A stretch of DNA of 64,000 nt from Robiginitomaculum sp. (GCA_021776525.1 JAJFFT010000004.1:928696-992695); one strand, 5' to 3'. Counted from the stretch's first letter, positions 17,801-25,580 are shown. Program-made: numbers and translations. Notes: generated by a model not told the origin, from the letters alone.

Positions 17801-18991
17801 ATGGCGCAAGCTAGACCCGACAATACATCAAAATTGACGCCTATAAATGAGGCACGATTAGAGCTTTTTCTTTTAGTAAAAGAAAACCTACAAGCCGATG
17901 ACCCTGCGCCATGGCGTAAAGTGAACCAACAAGAAATTGACTGGAATGCACGCGGTGATGCGGATGGCTATACGCTAGGCGTAAAACAAAACACATTGGC
18001 AATGGGCCTCATGAAACGCGCCCTTTTGCTCGGCGATCTAACAGCATGCTATTATGAAGATGGGCAGGAACATGATCTGCCAGCTTGGATTTGGGAAGAA
18101 GTACGCGGCATTGATGCCTCAATATTGGCAATCAATCCTCTGTTGCCTGATCAATGGTGGAGCCTGTCTGGCAGGAAGATTTACCTTGGCAAAGATGCGC
18201 TGCGTCAATGGCTCAAATCCATAAACTGGAAAGCAATTGAGCGTTCACCAGACATGCCAGCTCCATTTGATGTTGCAGACAAACCATTATTGATCACAGT
18301 GCGGGATTTGCCAAGCAGGGTATATGTTTCATTGACAGAGGCGATGAGTTGGGTGGCCTTTGGAATGTCGCTTGATCATATGCGCCTTGAATATGCTTCA
18401 GTGGGTTATGATTCTGAGAGAGAATTGTTGGGGTCCAAGTGGCAGGAAAAACTCAAAGATGCGCTGAACCGACTTATTGAAAAGGGCTTGTCAGGCGAGG
18501 TTGGGTTTGTCGGCAAATATGTTGATCATATGATTGATCATGGTCAGGCGGCACGCTCTGAGAGCGCAAATATTGAGCCTCTAAAACTCAATGATTATGC
18601 GAAATACGACAGCCATACGGGCGGTTTGCAGTTTGGGAATGGTCTGGCCTGGATACAGGAAGGGGATCACTCGTATTTGGTACCAAGTGCACGGGATGAC
18701 GGCTTTCGCGATGTGAAGGTGAAACGCGAGGGTTTGATGCGTGAATTTTCGAATAGCAGCCGCGATTCAAAACCAAAGAAAAAAAGGGGTCGAAAAAAAG
18801 GCAATGGATCAATGGACATTGCAGATGAGCCGTTCATTCAAAAAATGCGCGTTCTAATTGAAAGCGGCGAGGCCAATTCCCCCCATGGAGCCGCTGTCAT
18901 GGTTGCGCCAAAGGCAAAGGGAGCAAGTGAAGCAAGCACTATAACCCGATTGGCAAAGCGGTATCGTGATCAGAGTAAAAATTGGAGTTAA
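17801..18991 (+). CDS. Uncharacterised element protein with AT-hook-like tail
   Basis: Protein of 396 aa that I do not recognise by function. The N-terminal two thirds are hydrophilic with many tryptophans (WNARGDADGYTLG, AWIWEEV, DQWWSLSGRK). Around residue 325 comes a basic KPKKKRGRKKGNG segment like an AT-hook, then about 60 residues ending in TRLAKRYRDQ that could form a small helical DNA-binding unit. GGGAGGCGGG precedes the ATG. It sits between integrase and the AlpA-like gene, so DNA binding in the element's maintenance is a reasonable guess. A 12-bp inverted repeat overlaps its stop codon. Confidence 0.75.
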   Translation: MAQARPDNTSKLTPINEARLELFLLVKENLQADDPAPWRKVNQQEIDWNARGDADGYTLGVKQNTLAMGLMKRALLLGDLTACYYEDGQEHDLPAWIWEEVRGIDASILAINPLLPDQWWSLSGRKIYLGKDALRQWLKSINWKAIERSPDMPAPFDVADKPLLITVRDLPSRVYVSLTEAMSWVAFGMSLDHMRLEYASVGYDSERELLGSKWQEKLKDALNRLIEKGLSGEVGFVGKYVDHMIDHGQAARSESANIEPLKLNDYAKYDSHTGGLQFGNGLAWIQEGDHSYLVPSARDDGFRDVKVKREGLMREFSNSSRDSKPKKKRGRKKGNGSMDIADEPFIQKMRVLIESGEANSPHGAAVMVAPKAKGASEASTITRLAKRYRDQSKNWS

Positions 18992-19032
18992 ATAGAGCGT
19001 AATAAATTCGCTCCGAACTTCTCTATTTAACT
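18986..19032. repeat. 12-bp inverted repeat (hairpin) at gene end
   Basis: AGTTAAATAGAG at 18986-18997 is the exact reverse complement of CTCTATTTAACT at 19021-19032, with 23 bases between. The stop codon of the 396-aa gene lies in the left arm. It could be a terminator, an operator, or an origin structure for the HUH protein; no strong T-run follows. Confidence 0.5.
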
Positions 19033-19108
19033 TTGATGCATGGCGTAATGTAGCCGCCTAAATACCCTCCCGACCGCACACATTCTGTTTGCGGACTAGG
19101 AGAAAGAC

Positions 19109-19318
19109 ATGCAACCCCAAGCATTAATACTAGAACAGCAGACCAGCCCGGTTCTTGCCTATAGCGTCAATGACGCCTGCCGCATATCCAGTTTGGGCAG
19201 GACTTCGATTTACGCCCTGATAGCGGCAGGCAAGCTGCAAATTCGCAAAGTCGGCAAACGAACCTTGATCCCGGCAGAGAGCCTGCAACGGCTTATCAAT
19301 GAGGGGGTGAAAATATGA
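19109..19318 (+). CDS. AlpA/excisionase-like HTH protein
   Basis: Protein of 69 aa with a MerR-like excisionase HTH: YSVNDACRISSLGRTSIYALIAAG as helix-turn-helix and GKLQIRKVGKRTLIP as wing. Such proteins direct excision or activate integrase and replication genes in P4-like elements. A GGAG site precedes the ATG. Its stop overlaps the next start by 4 bp (ATGA), so it heads the tightly packed run of genes to 21043. Confidence 0.85.
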   Translation: MQPQALILEQQTSPVLAYSVNDACRISSLGRTSIYALIAAGKLQIRKVGKRTLIPAESLQRLINEGVKI

Positions 19319-19617
19319 CCCCGAAAAAGCCAAACCCCGCCGTGCAGGGCGGGGCAGGACGTGAATTGCATGGCAGCGCATCACTACCCCCTGATAACCC
19401 AAACACTCGGGAAACGCAACAGAGGCCATTCCTGACCCATCGCAGTGCAGCACTGGCCTTGTTGAATGATTATCCTTCTTTGTCACTCAAGGAAGCAGGG
19501 TTTTTAGGGCATGTTGCGGTCACGCCCATGTTATCCGAAAAGCAGGCGCATTGGCTGGATAAATTACTAGTCAAGCACAAATTGCCAGCCTTGGCAAAGG
19601 GGCAAGGCCATGGATGA
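19315..19617 (+). CDS. Small hypothetical element protein
   Basis: Protein of 100 aa, no recognised domain. Its first 40 residues are polar and rich in Pro, Asn and Gly, probably disordered; the second half is helical (SAALALLNDYPSLSLKEAGFLG, SEKQAHWLDKLLVKHKLPAL). The C-terminal helical part resembles short segments found in phage replication accessory proteins, but I cannot assign a function. It overlaps both neighbours (4 and 8 bp), showing translational coupling. Confidence 0.7.
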   Translation: MTPKKPNPAVQGGAGRELHGSASLPPDNPNTRETQQRPFLTHRSAALALLNDYPSLSLKEAGFLGHVAVTPMLSEKQAHWLDKLLVKHKLPALAKGQGHG

Positions 19618-19930
19618 TCGCGCAAAGGCATATCCAAACGCACCGGGTCACAGGGGTATTGACACGTCGATTGAGGCGGCGGCGGTAATAGCCCCAAAAC
19701 TGGGCCGATTGCAGGCATTGACCTTGCAAGCGATCCGTCTTGCTGGATGCACTGGCATAACCGCCCATGAGCTTTGCGACCGGCTTAAGATGGAACGAAC
19801 CTCCATACAGCCCCGTATCAGCGAATTACGGCGCAAGGGCCTGATAACGGACAGCAAAATGCGCAGGCGCAATGCCAGTCGCGTCAGTGCGATTGTCTGG
19901 GTTGCAGGGGGTGAAAATGCCCGGATTTAA
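19610..19930 (+). CDS. Small winged-helix protein
   Basis: Protein of 106 aa with a winged-helix pattern: QALTLQAIRLAGCTGITAHE as first helices, ERTSIQPRISELRRKGLI as recognition helix and the wing near KMRRRNASRVSAIVWV. Such proteins are common next to replication genes of prophages and islands and may regulate them. It overlaps the previous gene by 8 bp and the next by 14 bp. Confidence 0.75.
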   Translation: MDDRAKAYPNAPGHRGIDTSIEAAAVIAPKLGRLQALTLQAIRLAGCTGITAHELCDRLKMERTSIQPRISELRRKGLITDSKMRRRNASRVSAIVWVAGGENARI

Positions 19931-20786
19931 CGCCCGGATTGAACCTTGTTTGAATCTTCACCGGAATGTCAGTTTCAGTGAAGTTTCAAACTATGGGGCA
20001 TATAGCGAATGCCATAAAAAACAGTCGCTTGCGCAAACTGGCACGCTTCATGCTATTAAATACCCTAATATAAGTGTGCCACCATATTCCCCTCACACGC
20101 CAACAGAGCGGGGTGGTGCCCGCAATCTGGCAAGTAACACAACAGACGCATTGAGCGTTCCCCATGTCGGCAAACTGATTGCGGCAACAGCCTTTGCCAG
20201 CCATATAGGCCTGCCCTTCACCCGGTTTATTACCATTCACTGGGAAAAGGCGGGAATCCCCTTGGAAGGCATTGTGAAGGCGACCGGTCGCTATATTGAT
20301 TTGCTGACCAAGGCGCAGGCGCGACATGGCCATGAAACAGCTTTGGCCTGGGTGCAGGAAGGTGGACACGGCAAAGGCGGACATGTTCATATTATGGCCC
20401 ATGTCCGGGCTTGCATGGTCAAACACATTAGCGGCTTAAACCGTAAATGGTTGCGGCTTATTACCGGCCAGCCTTATGTGGCGAGCGTGATTGATAGCAG
20501 GTCTATTGGTGGGCGGCTTAATATCGAAAACAGCAACCCCGCCACGCATCAATCAAATTTACAAGGTACGTTGGATTACGTATTGAAAGGCGCAAATGCC
20601 AAGGCTGTTAAACAATTTGGCCTTACCCTGATTGAGGATGGCGGCGTTTGTATCGGCAAACGGTGCGGCATGTCGCAAAACATTGGCCCCAAGGCCCAGT
20701 CCCGCACTCAGGCATGGCAGGCATTGCAAAGAGAGACAGGGCCAACGGGTTTATTGCCAGCACTTATTACACGGGGAGACCAATGA
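19917..20786 (+). CDS. Putative HUH-family replication initiator
   Basis: Protein of 289 aa counted from ATG 19917, which has a GGGGGTG site. Three motifs appear in the order and spacing seen in rolling-circle Rep proteins: motif I at residues 101-110 (FTRFITIHWE), a His-hydrophobic-His motif at 156-158 (GGHVHIMAH) and a YxxK motif at 221-224 (DYVLKG) for the nicking tyrosine. I infer that it nicks an origin in the element and starts rolling-circle replication; this is not established for the family. A weaker alternative start lies at 19872. Its stop overlaps the PC4-like gene's ATG by 4 bp. Confidence 0.65.
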   Translation: MPGFNARIEPCLNLHRNVSFSEVSNYGAYSECHKKQSLAQTGTLHAIKYPNISVPPYSPHTPTERGGARNLASNTTDALSVPHVGKLIAATAFASHIGLPFTRFITIHWEKAGIPLEGIVKATGRYIDLLTKAQARHGHETALAWVQEGGHGKGGHVHIMAHVRACMVKHISGLNRKWLRLITGQPYVASVIDSRSIGGRLNIENSNPATHQSNLQGTLDYVLKGANAKAVKQFGLTLIEDGGVCIGKRCGMSQNIGPKAQSRTQAWQALQRETGPTGLLPALITRGDQ

Positions 20787-21043
20787 GCGAAGGCTTGCCT
20801 TTAGTCATTATGCGGGTGCGTCGCTCAGCCCGTGTGTCGGTACAGATCAAGCTAACCGTGTTCAAAGGCCAGCCAATACTGGAAGTGCGCAATTATTGGC
20901 GGGAAAAGGACGGGAGTTGGCGGGCAACGCGCAAAGGCCTCTCATTAGGCGTGAAGCATATTCCTGCGCTGGCGGATGCCTTGGCTCAGGCTGAGACTAT
21001 AGCGCGATCTATGGGCTTGTTGCCAAACAATGATGGCGGTTAA
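20783..21043 (+). CDS. PC4/p15-like single-stranded DNA-binding protein
   Basis: Protein of 86 aa resembling the transcriptional coactivator p15 (PC4) fold: strands in VSVQIKLTVFKGQPILEVRNY and REKDGSWRATRKGLSLG, then a C-terminal helix (PALADALAQAETIARSM). Bacterial and phage PC4-like proteins bind single-stranded DNA. Start at 20783 (GGGGAGAC site, ATGA overlap with the Rep-like gene); the frame's upstream extension is not used. A single-strand binder directly after a probable rolling-circle initiator makes sense. Confidence 0.75.
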   Translation: MSEGLPLVIMRVRRSARVSVQIKLTVFKGQPILEVRNYWREKDGSWRATRKGLSLGVKHIPALADALAQAETIARSMGLLPNNDGG

Positions 21044-21074
21044 GAGGTTTTGCACGATCCTTTTTTACGCGCAC

Positions 21075-21088
21075 TACGCGCGCGCGTA
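21075..21088. repeat. 14-bp alternating CG palindrome
   Basis: TACGCGCGCGCGTA is a perfect palindrome of alternating purine-pyrimidine, preceded by a T-run and ACGCGC. It lies 32 bp after the PC4-like gene in a 212-bp space between convergent genes. It may be a terminator or origin-related structure; the rest of the space shows no gene. Confidence 0.4.
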
Positions 21089-21255
21089 TAAAGGCCATCT
21101 CTGTGAATAGGTGCTATATAACAATATGTTGGTAATGGATTATGGAATAAGTTTGAAGTTTTCAAAATCGGTAAAAATGTCAAATTTAAAACTTGCCATC
21201 CTCGCAATGCCTCTTGGATATGGCCCGAAGGCGTTATAGCTTTTCAAGTGTGTTG

Positions 21256-22401
21256 TTAATTTTTTTGATGAGCCTCAAACCATTCTCTGGCGCGGGCTTG
21301 GGCCTTGGATATATCGGCGGGGGTCATTTTTGCGGCGATAATATCACGAGCGCTAATGGCGTTTTTAAGGCCCTGTGTTGCTGCAAGATTAAACCAGAAA
21401 TGTGCCTCTACATAATCCTGTGGGACACCTCTGCCAGTGCCATACATAACTCCAAGATTGAGCTGTGCTTGTGCAGCGCCTTGCTCAGCCGCCTTGCGAT
21501 ACCATCGGACCGCCTGCGTATAATCTCGTGTAACGCCTTGGCCAGTGCCATACATAACCCCTAGATTGGTCTGCGCATCTGCAAGACCTTGCTCAGCAGC
21601 TTTGTGATACCATTGGATCGCTTGTGCATAATCCTGAGGTGTACCTTGGCCGTTATTATACATGACTCCTAAGCTGTATTGCGCGTCTGCAAGACCTTGC
21701 TCAGCAGCTTTACGGTACCACGAGACGGCTTGTGCACCATCCTGAGGCATGTTTATGCCTTCGCGATACATAAGGCCTAAATTATACTGCGCCACTACAC
21801 CGCCCTGCTCAGCGATAAAGCGCACCCATCTGACGGCCTCTGCGTCCGATCCCTCTTGATAAGCCGCAAGGGCAAACTCATTTGCAAATTCAGCTTTCGC
21901 CTTGGCTTGCTTGTATAATCCTGAGGCTTTGGATGGGTTTTTTGGGACACCAAACCCATAAAAGTAATGATAGGCCAGCCTGTATTGTGCAGTTATGGAG
22001 CCTTGTTTTACGGCCTTGAGGTACCAGTCAACAGCTTTGGCATAATTCTGCTTTACGCCATGCCCCTTGTCATACATGAGGCCCAGATTGAATTGTGCGT
22101 ACTGGTTGCCTTGTTCGGCAGAAAGCCGAAACCATTTGAACGCTTCCTTATAATCCTTTGCAGGCCCGTCACTGCCATCGCGATAGGCTATCCCCATTTT
22201 GAGTTGCGCTTCTGCATCTTTATGGTCGGCCATACAACGCTGGTATTCTATCCAAGCGTTATTAGGCAGGGCGTTCAGGCCAGCCACACTGTGAGCATTG
22301 TTTAGCGGACTATCACCACAATTTGTTGCAAATGCGGGAATTGGGGTTGCTACCAAAGCCAGAAGGGCAATTACAGCGCCATTCATTCGCAACATTTTCA
22401 C
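21256..22401 (-). CDS. Exported Sel1-like repeat protein
   Basis: Protein of 381 aa with a cleavable signal peptide (hydrophobic residues 5-25 ending in PAFATN) and about eight Sel1-like repeats of roughly 36 residues, recognisable by AQYNLGLMY and A.QWYHKAAEQG. Sel1 repeats form a superhelical binding surface; periplasmic members act as adaptors in stress responses, envelope assembly or host interaction. It is the only cargo-like gene of the element, at the end next to tRNA-Ser and opposite in strand to the replication genes. A short inverted repeat lies 48 bp upstream. Confidence 0.9.
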   Translation of the reverse strand: MKMLRMNGAVIALLALVATPIPAFATNCGDSPLNNAHSVAGLNALPNNAWIEYQRCMADHKDAEAQLKMGIAYRDGSDGPAKDYKEAFKWFRLSAEQGNQYAQFNLGLMYDKGHGVKQNYAKAVDWYLKAVKQGSITAQYRLAYHYFYGFGVPKNPSKASGLYKQAKAKAEFANEFALAAYQEGSDAEAVRWVRFIAEQGGVVAQYNLGLMYREGINMPQDGAQAVSWYRKAAEQGLADAQYSLGVMYNNGQGTPQDYAQAIQWYHKAAEQGLADAQTNLGVMYGTGQGVTRDYTQAVRWYRKAAEQGAAQAQLNLGVMYGTGRGVPQDYVEAHFWFNLAATQGLKNAISARDIIAAKMTPADISKAQARAREWFEAHQKN

Positions 22402-22448
22402 ACCTCAGCCTTTCCCCATGCGGAAACATTACCGCAAATGCTTTGATC

Positions 22449-22470
22449 CGCAAAATCCAGCGATTTTGCG
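22449..22470. promoter_or_regulatory. 9-bp inverted repeat upstream of the Sel1 gene
   Basis: CGCAAAATC-CAGC-GATTTTGCG, perfect 9-bp arms, in the promoter region of the minus-strand Sel1 gene. It could be an operator or an RNA hairpin in the leader. Confidence 0.45.
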
Positions 22471-22525
22471 CACTGGCTCTGATTTTATCAATTTGGGGTA
22501 ATAACAGCAATTGCAGTGCCATACG

Positions 22526-22539
22526 TGGGTAAATACCCA
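22526..22539. repeat. Short inverted repeat near the right end of the element
   Basis: TGGGTA-AA-TACCCA, perfect 6-bp arms, followed by GCGGGTA. It lies 25 bp from the right copy of the 15-bp repeat, so it may be part of the recombination region. Confidence 0.35.
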
Positions 22540-22563
22540 GCGGGTAGAAAAATCATTTTTGGG

Positions 22564-22578
22564 AACGGTTATGGTAAC
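22564..22578 (+). repeat. 15-bp repeat AACGGTTATGGTAAC, right copy
   Basis: Exact match to 16354-16368 in the same orientation, near the right att repeat. Candidate arm-type binding site for integrase or excisionase. Confidence 0.6.
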
Positions 22579-22614
22579 AATGCAGGATTATATAAAATAT
22601 ACAATAAAAACAAA

Positions 22615-22634
22615 GGGTAATGGCGGAGAGGAAG
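22615..22634. repeat. Right attachment site (att) repeat
   Basis: Copy of the att sequence that lies within the 3' end of the intact tRNA-Ser gene, matching 16197-16216 at 19 of 20 bases. It marks the right boundary of the element. Confidence 0.8.
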
Positions 22635-22711
22635 GGATTCGAACCCTCGAGACGGGGACACCGCCTACTCCCTTAGCAGGGGAGCGCCTTCGACCACTCG
22701 GCCACCTCTCC
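22621..22711 (-). tRNA. serX: tRNA-Ser(GCU)
   Basis: Reads on the minus strand with 7-bp acceptor stem GGAGAGG/CCTCTCC, D-arm, anticodon GCT in the loop CTGCTAA, a long class II variable arm, T-arm with GGTTCGAATCC, discriminator G and an encoded CCA. The 91-nt length and long variable arm identify serine. It is the insertion site of the neighbouring element and remains intact. Confidence 0.95.
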
Positions 22712-22897
22712 GTCGGCGTGGGTATATTCAAGTTACTCAAGGTTCAAGTGTTTTATCCGTATGGACTGAAGTTTATTCATGTGGCGGTGTCCAGCTGGGT
22801 ATCGCGCCTTGTGTTCTTTACCTTTGGTTTAGCAAGAGTTTTAACGTGATCTTGAGCGTAAGCGTCCATGATTAAGCCCGAAAAGAAGGGTGAACCA

Positions 22898-24436
22898 ATG
22901 TCGGCCAAACGTGAAGAACAACAGCACCAGAACGAAGCGAAGGTCACACCGGCAAGGCAGACTTTGCCACCAATGGCTAAGATTGCTGATTCCATACCTG
23001 ATATGGGCCGCATCCTGCCAACGGTTCATATTCGCCGGTCACGCGTGAACAAGACCATCGCCATTCGTATATTCCAAAGCATTGATGCTTTGCTGATCGC
23101 CGGTGCCGCTGTTGTCGGATGCCAGGTGGCGAGTGGTGCACCTTTGGTCCAGACCGCTTTTGGCATTGCCGCACCGTTTTTGTCTTTGCCATTTATCATG
23201 GTTTGGGGCATGGCTGCTTTTGGTGCGTATCGCTTTGATCTGGCAGAAAAGGCCAGACGCCGCTTGGCCACGACAGCCGGCACAACCATCGCCATCGCCT
23301 TGTTCTCTATTGCAATCGCCCGGCTGATCGGCATGCCTCCGGTTGCCTTTTCATTGTTGATGCAATCAAGCGCCGTCGCGGTGTTGGCATTGCTTGTCGC
23401 CCACGCTTTTTACAATGGTCTTGTTCGGCATTGGTCACATTCGGGGGCGATGGCCAGTAATGTTGTCATTGTTGGTGCAACAGATAATGCGCGCCGCTTA
23501 GTGCGCCAAAGTGCACAATGCAAAGAGTTGAATGTCATTGCGGTGTTTGATGACCGTGCGTCGCGGCGTCCGGGCAATGTCGAGGATGTCCCGGTGGCTG
23601 GTGGGATCAAGGATTTACTGGCCTGGGATGATTTACATACGATCGATAAAATTATCATCACCGTTTCATCGACCGCATCGAAACGGGTCAATGAACTGGT
23701 CGACCAATTACGGGCTTTGCCCCAGGAAGTCGTGTTGTTTATGGACATTGAAGGCTTTAACCCGGAACAGGCCCGCCTGACTGAAATCGCGCGTTCTCCT
23801 ATGGCTTATGTGTCCGGCGCACCGCAGGATGAATTGCGGATGTTTGCCAAACGTTTGCAAGACGTTTTCTTTGCCACGGGGATGTTAATTGCCTTTGCCC
23901 CTGTCATGGCGTTGGTTGCGGTGCTCATCCGTCTGGATAGTCCGGGACCAGTGTTGTTCAGGCAAAAACGTCACGGGTTTAACAATCGCATTATCGAGGT
24001 GTTTAAGTTTCGCTCTATGGCGCAAGGCAGCGATAATGGGCCGTTAAAGCAGGTGCAGAAAAACGATAACCGGGTCACCCGTATCGGCCGGTTTTTAAGA
24101 CGCACCAGCCTGGATGAGTTGCCACAGTTGTTTAATGTTCTGGGCGGCAGCATGTCGCTGGTTGGGCCGCGTCCACATGCCGTGGGTATGCGGACCGGAA
24201 ACATTGAAAGCTGGAAGCTGGTGGCGCATTACGCGCACCGTCACCGGGTTAAGCCGGGCTTGACGGGCTGGGCCCAAATCAACGGCTCACGTGGCCCGCT
24301 GGATAATGCTGAGCAAGTGCGCGAACGGGTACGTCTGGATATCGAATACATTCAACGGGCCAGTTTCTGGTTTGATCTGATGATCATGCTCAAAACTGGG
24401 CCATGCCTGTTGGGTGACAGCGAAGCAATCCGCTAG
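22898..24436 (+). CDS. Undecaprenyl-phosphate sugar phosphotransferase (WcaJ/ExoY type)
   Basis: Membrane protein of 512 aa starting polysaccharide synthesis by moving a hexose-1-phosphate to undecaprenyl phosphate. Features in order: hydrophilic N-terminus, four membrane segments (residues about 45-175), a CoA-binding-like domain (NVVIVGATDNARRLV), a re-entrant hydrophobic segment (FATGMLIAFAPVMAL) and the catalytic sugar transferase domain with PGPVLFRQKRHGF, KFRSM, RRTSLDELPQLFNVL and SLVGPRPHA. ATG 22898 is preferred for its AAGGGTG site; ATG 22868 adds ten residues. It is followed by a sulfotransferase, suggesting a modified exopolysaccharide. Confidence 0.92.
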   Translation: MSAKREEQQHQNEAKVTPARQTLPPMAKIADSIPDMGRILPTVHIRRSRVNKTIAIRIFQSIDALLIAGAAVVGCQVASGAPLVQTAFGIAAPFLSLPFIMVWGMAAFGAYRFDLAEKARRRLATTAGTTIAIALFSIAIARLIGMPPVAFSLLMQSSAVAVLALLVAHAFYNGLVRHWSHSGAMASNVVIVGATDNARRLVRQSAQCKELNVIAVFDDRASRRPGNVEDVPVAGGIKDLLAWDDLHTIDKIIITVSSTASKRVNELVDQLRALPQEVVLFMDIEGFNPEQARLTEIARSPMAYVSGAPQDELRMFAKRLQDVFFATGMLIAFAPVMALVAVLIRLDSPGPVLFRQKRHGFNNRIIEVFKFRSMAQGSDNGPLKQVQKNDNRVTRIGRFLRRTSLDELPQLFNVLGGSMSLVGPRPHAVGMRTGNIESWKLVAHYAHRHRVKPGLTGWAQINGSRGPLDNAEQVRERVRLDIEYIQRASFWFDLMIMLKTGPCLLGDSEAIR

Positions 24437-24505
24437 CGCCGGTCCAAAGCCCGTATTATTGCCTTTTGTGAACGCCTCGCGTAGAGGGTTGCTGGGGGCA
24501 AGCAC

Positions 24506-25435
24506 ATGACACAACAAACTTTACCGCAAAAAACACGCGAATACGATAATCACCCGATCATCGACGGAAAACGCTGGGGCGCATATAATCATCGCCCCGA
24601 CGATATTGTCATCTCCACATCTTATAAGGCCGGCACAACATGGATGCAGACCATTGTGGCCAACCTTCTATATCAGGATGGCAATTTTCCGATGCCGGTA
24701 AGTGCCATGGCTCCCTGGCTGGATATGGGCCTGCCACCCCTAGATGAGATCATTGCCGGTCTTGATGCCCAAACCGGGCGTCGGTTTATCAAAACCCATT
24801 TGCCACTGGATGGCATACCGTTTTTTGAAGGTAACAAGTACATTGTTGTTGGGCGTGATGCGCGCGATGTGTTCATGTCGATGTGGAACCATCATAACAA
24901 CTATTCCGAGATGATAAGAGGCGTCATCGCAGAGTTTGAACAACAATCCGGCCGCGATTTTCCAATGGATTTCGAAGACATACACGCCTTTTGGGACGCC
25001 TGGGTGTCAAAAAGCTGGTATGACTGGGAAAGCGATGGGTTTCCCTATTGGTCGCATTTCCACCACATCAAAACCTGGTGGGATTACCGGCATCTTTCCA
25101 ATATCCATTTCGTACATTTTTCCGATTTGCTCGATGACCCAGCCACACAAATTCGCGCCATAGCGGGCTTCCTCAATATTGAGATTGAGGAAGACCATTT
25201 TGACGGGATCCTGCAACGCATCTCCTTTAAGGATATGAAGAAAAACTTCGTTAAAATCATGCCTGAAGCCGATGGTATTTGGCGTGGCGGCGGCAAGACC
25301 TTCATGAATAAAGGCACCAACGGCCGCTGGCGTGATGTGCTCAGCAAAGCTAATCTGGACCAGTATCAAGCCGTGATGAATAACGAGCTGACGCCGGACT
25401 GTGCTCAATGGTTGGAAAATGGCGGCCAAGTATAG
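24506..25435 (+). CDS. PAPS-dependent sulfotransferase
   Basis: Cytosolic sulfotransferase-like protein of 309 aa that would move sulfate from PAPS to an alcohol or amine. It shows the 5'-phosphosulfate loop TSYKAGTTWMQ (K41), the KTHLPLDG segment with the catalytic histidine, the 3'-phosphate site VGRDARDVFMS and the C-terminal NKGTNGRWRDVLS cofactor motif. Length fits SULT enzymes (about 300 aa). It lies 69 bp after the polyprenyl sugar transferase, so a polysaccharide or small alcohol acceptor is possible; not proven. Confidence 0.9.
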   Translation: MTQQTLPQKTREYDNHPIIDGKRWGAYNHRPDDIVISTSYKAGTTWMQTIVANLLYQDGNFPMPVSAMAPWLDMGLPPLDEIIAGLDAQTGRRFIKTHLPLDGIPFFEGNKYIVVGRDARDVFMSMWNHHNNYSEMIRGVIAEFEQQSGRDFPMDFEDIHAFWDAWVSKSWYDWESDGFPYWSHFHHIKTWWDYRHLSNIHFVHFSDLLDDPATQIRAIAGFLNIEIEEDHFDGILQRISFKDMKKNFVKIMPEADGIWRGGGKTFMNKGTNGRWRDVLSKANLDQYQAVMNNELTPDCAQWLENGGQV

Positions 25436-25580
25436 GGGATTAAGTGCTGGCACGGCAGTTTATACGGCGTCATACGCGCGGCATGGCAGGTGAGTTATGG
25501 AAAGAATTTAGTGCATTGAATAAACAATTACCTTAATTTCAATGGAAAATTTTTAAAAACTCACTAAATTTTTCCCGTTG

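Larger units (their letters stand above)
16197..22634. mobile_element. Integrated element in tRNA-Ser(GCU), about 6.4 kb
   Basis: The region lies between two copies of the 3' end of tRNA-Ser: 16197-16216 and 22615-22634 share 19 of 20 bases, including 14 in a row (TGGCGGAGAGGAAG) that form the CCA end, discriminator and acceptor strand. Inside are a tyrosine integrase at the left end, an unknown 396-aa protein, an AlpA-like HTH protein, two small proteins, a probable HUH replication protein, a PC4-like protein and a Sel1-repeat protein. There are no capsid, terminase, conjugation or relaxosome genes. It resembles a mobilisable or phage-satellite-like element, probably still able to excise because integrase and both ends look intact. 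Confidence 0.85.

Noticed and set aside
16197..22634. Complete prophage or ICE
   Set aside because: No capsid, tail, terminase, portal, relaxase of conjugation type or type IV secretion genes between the att repeats.
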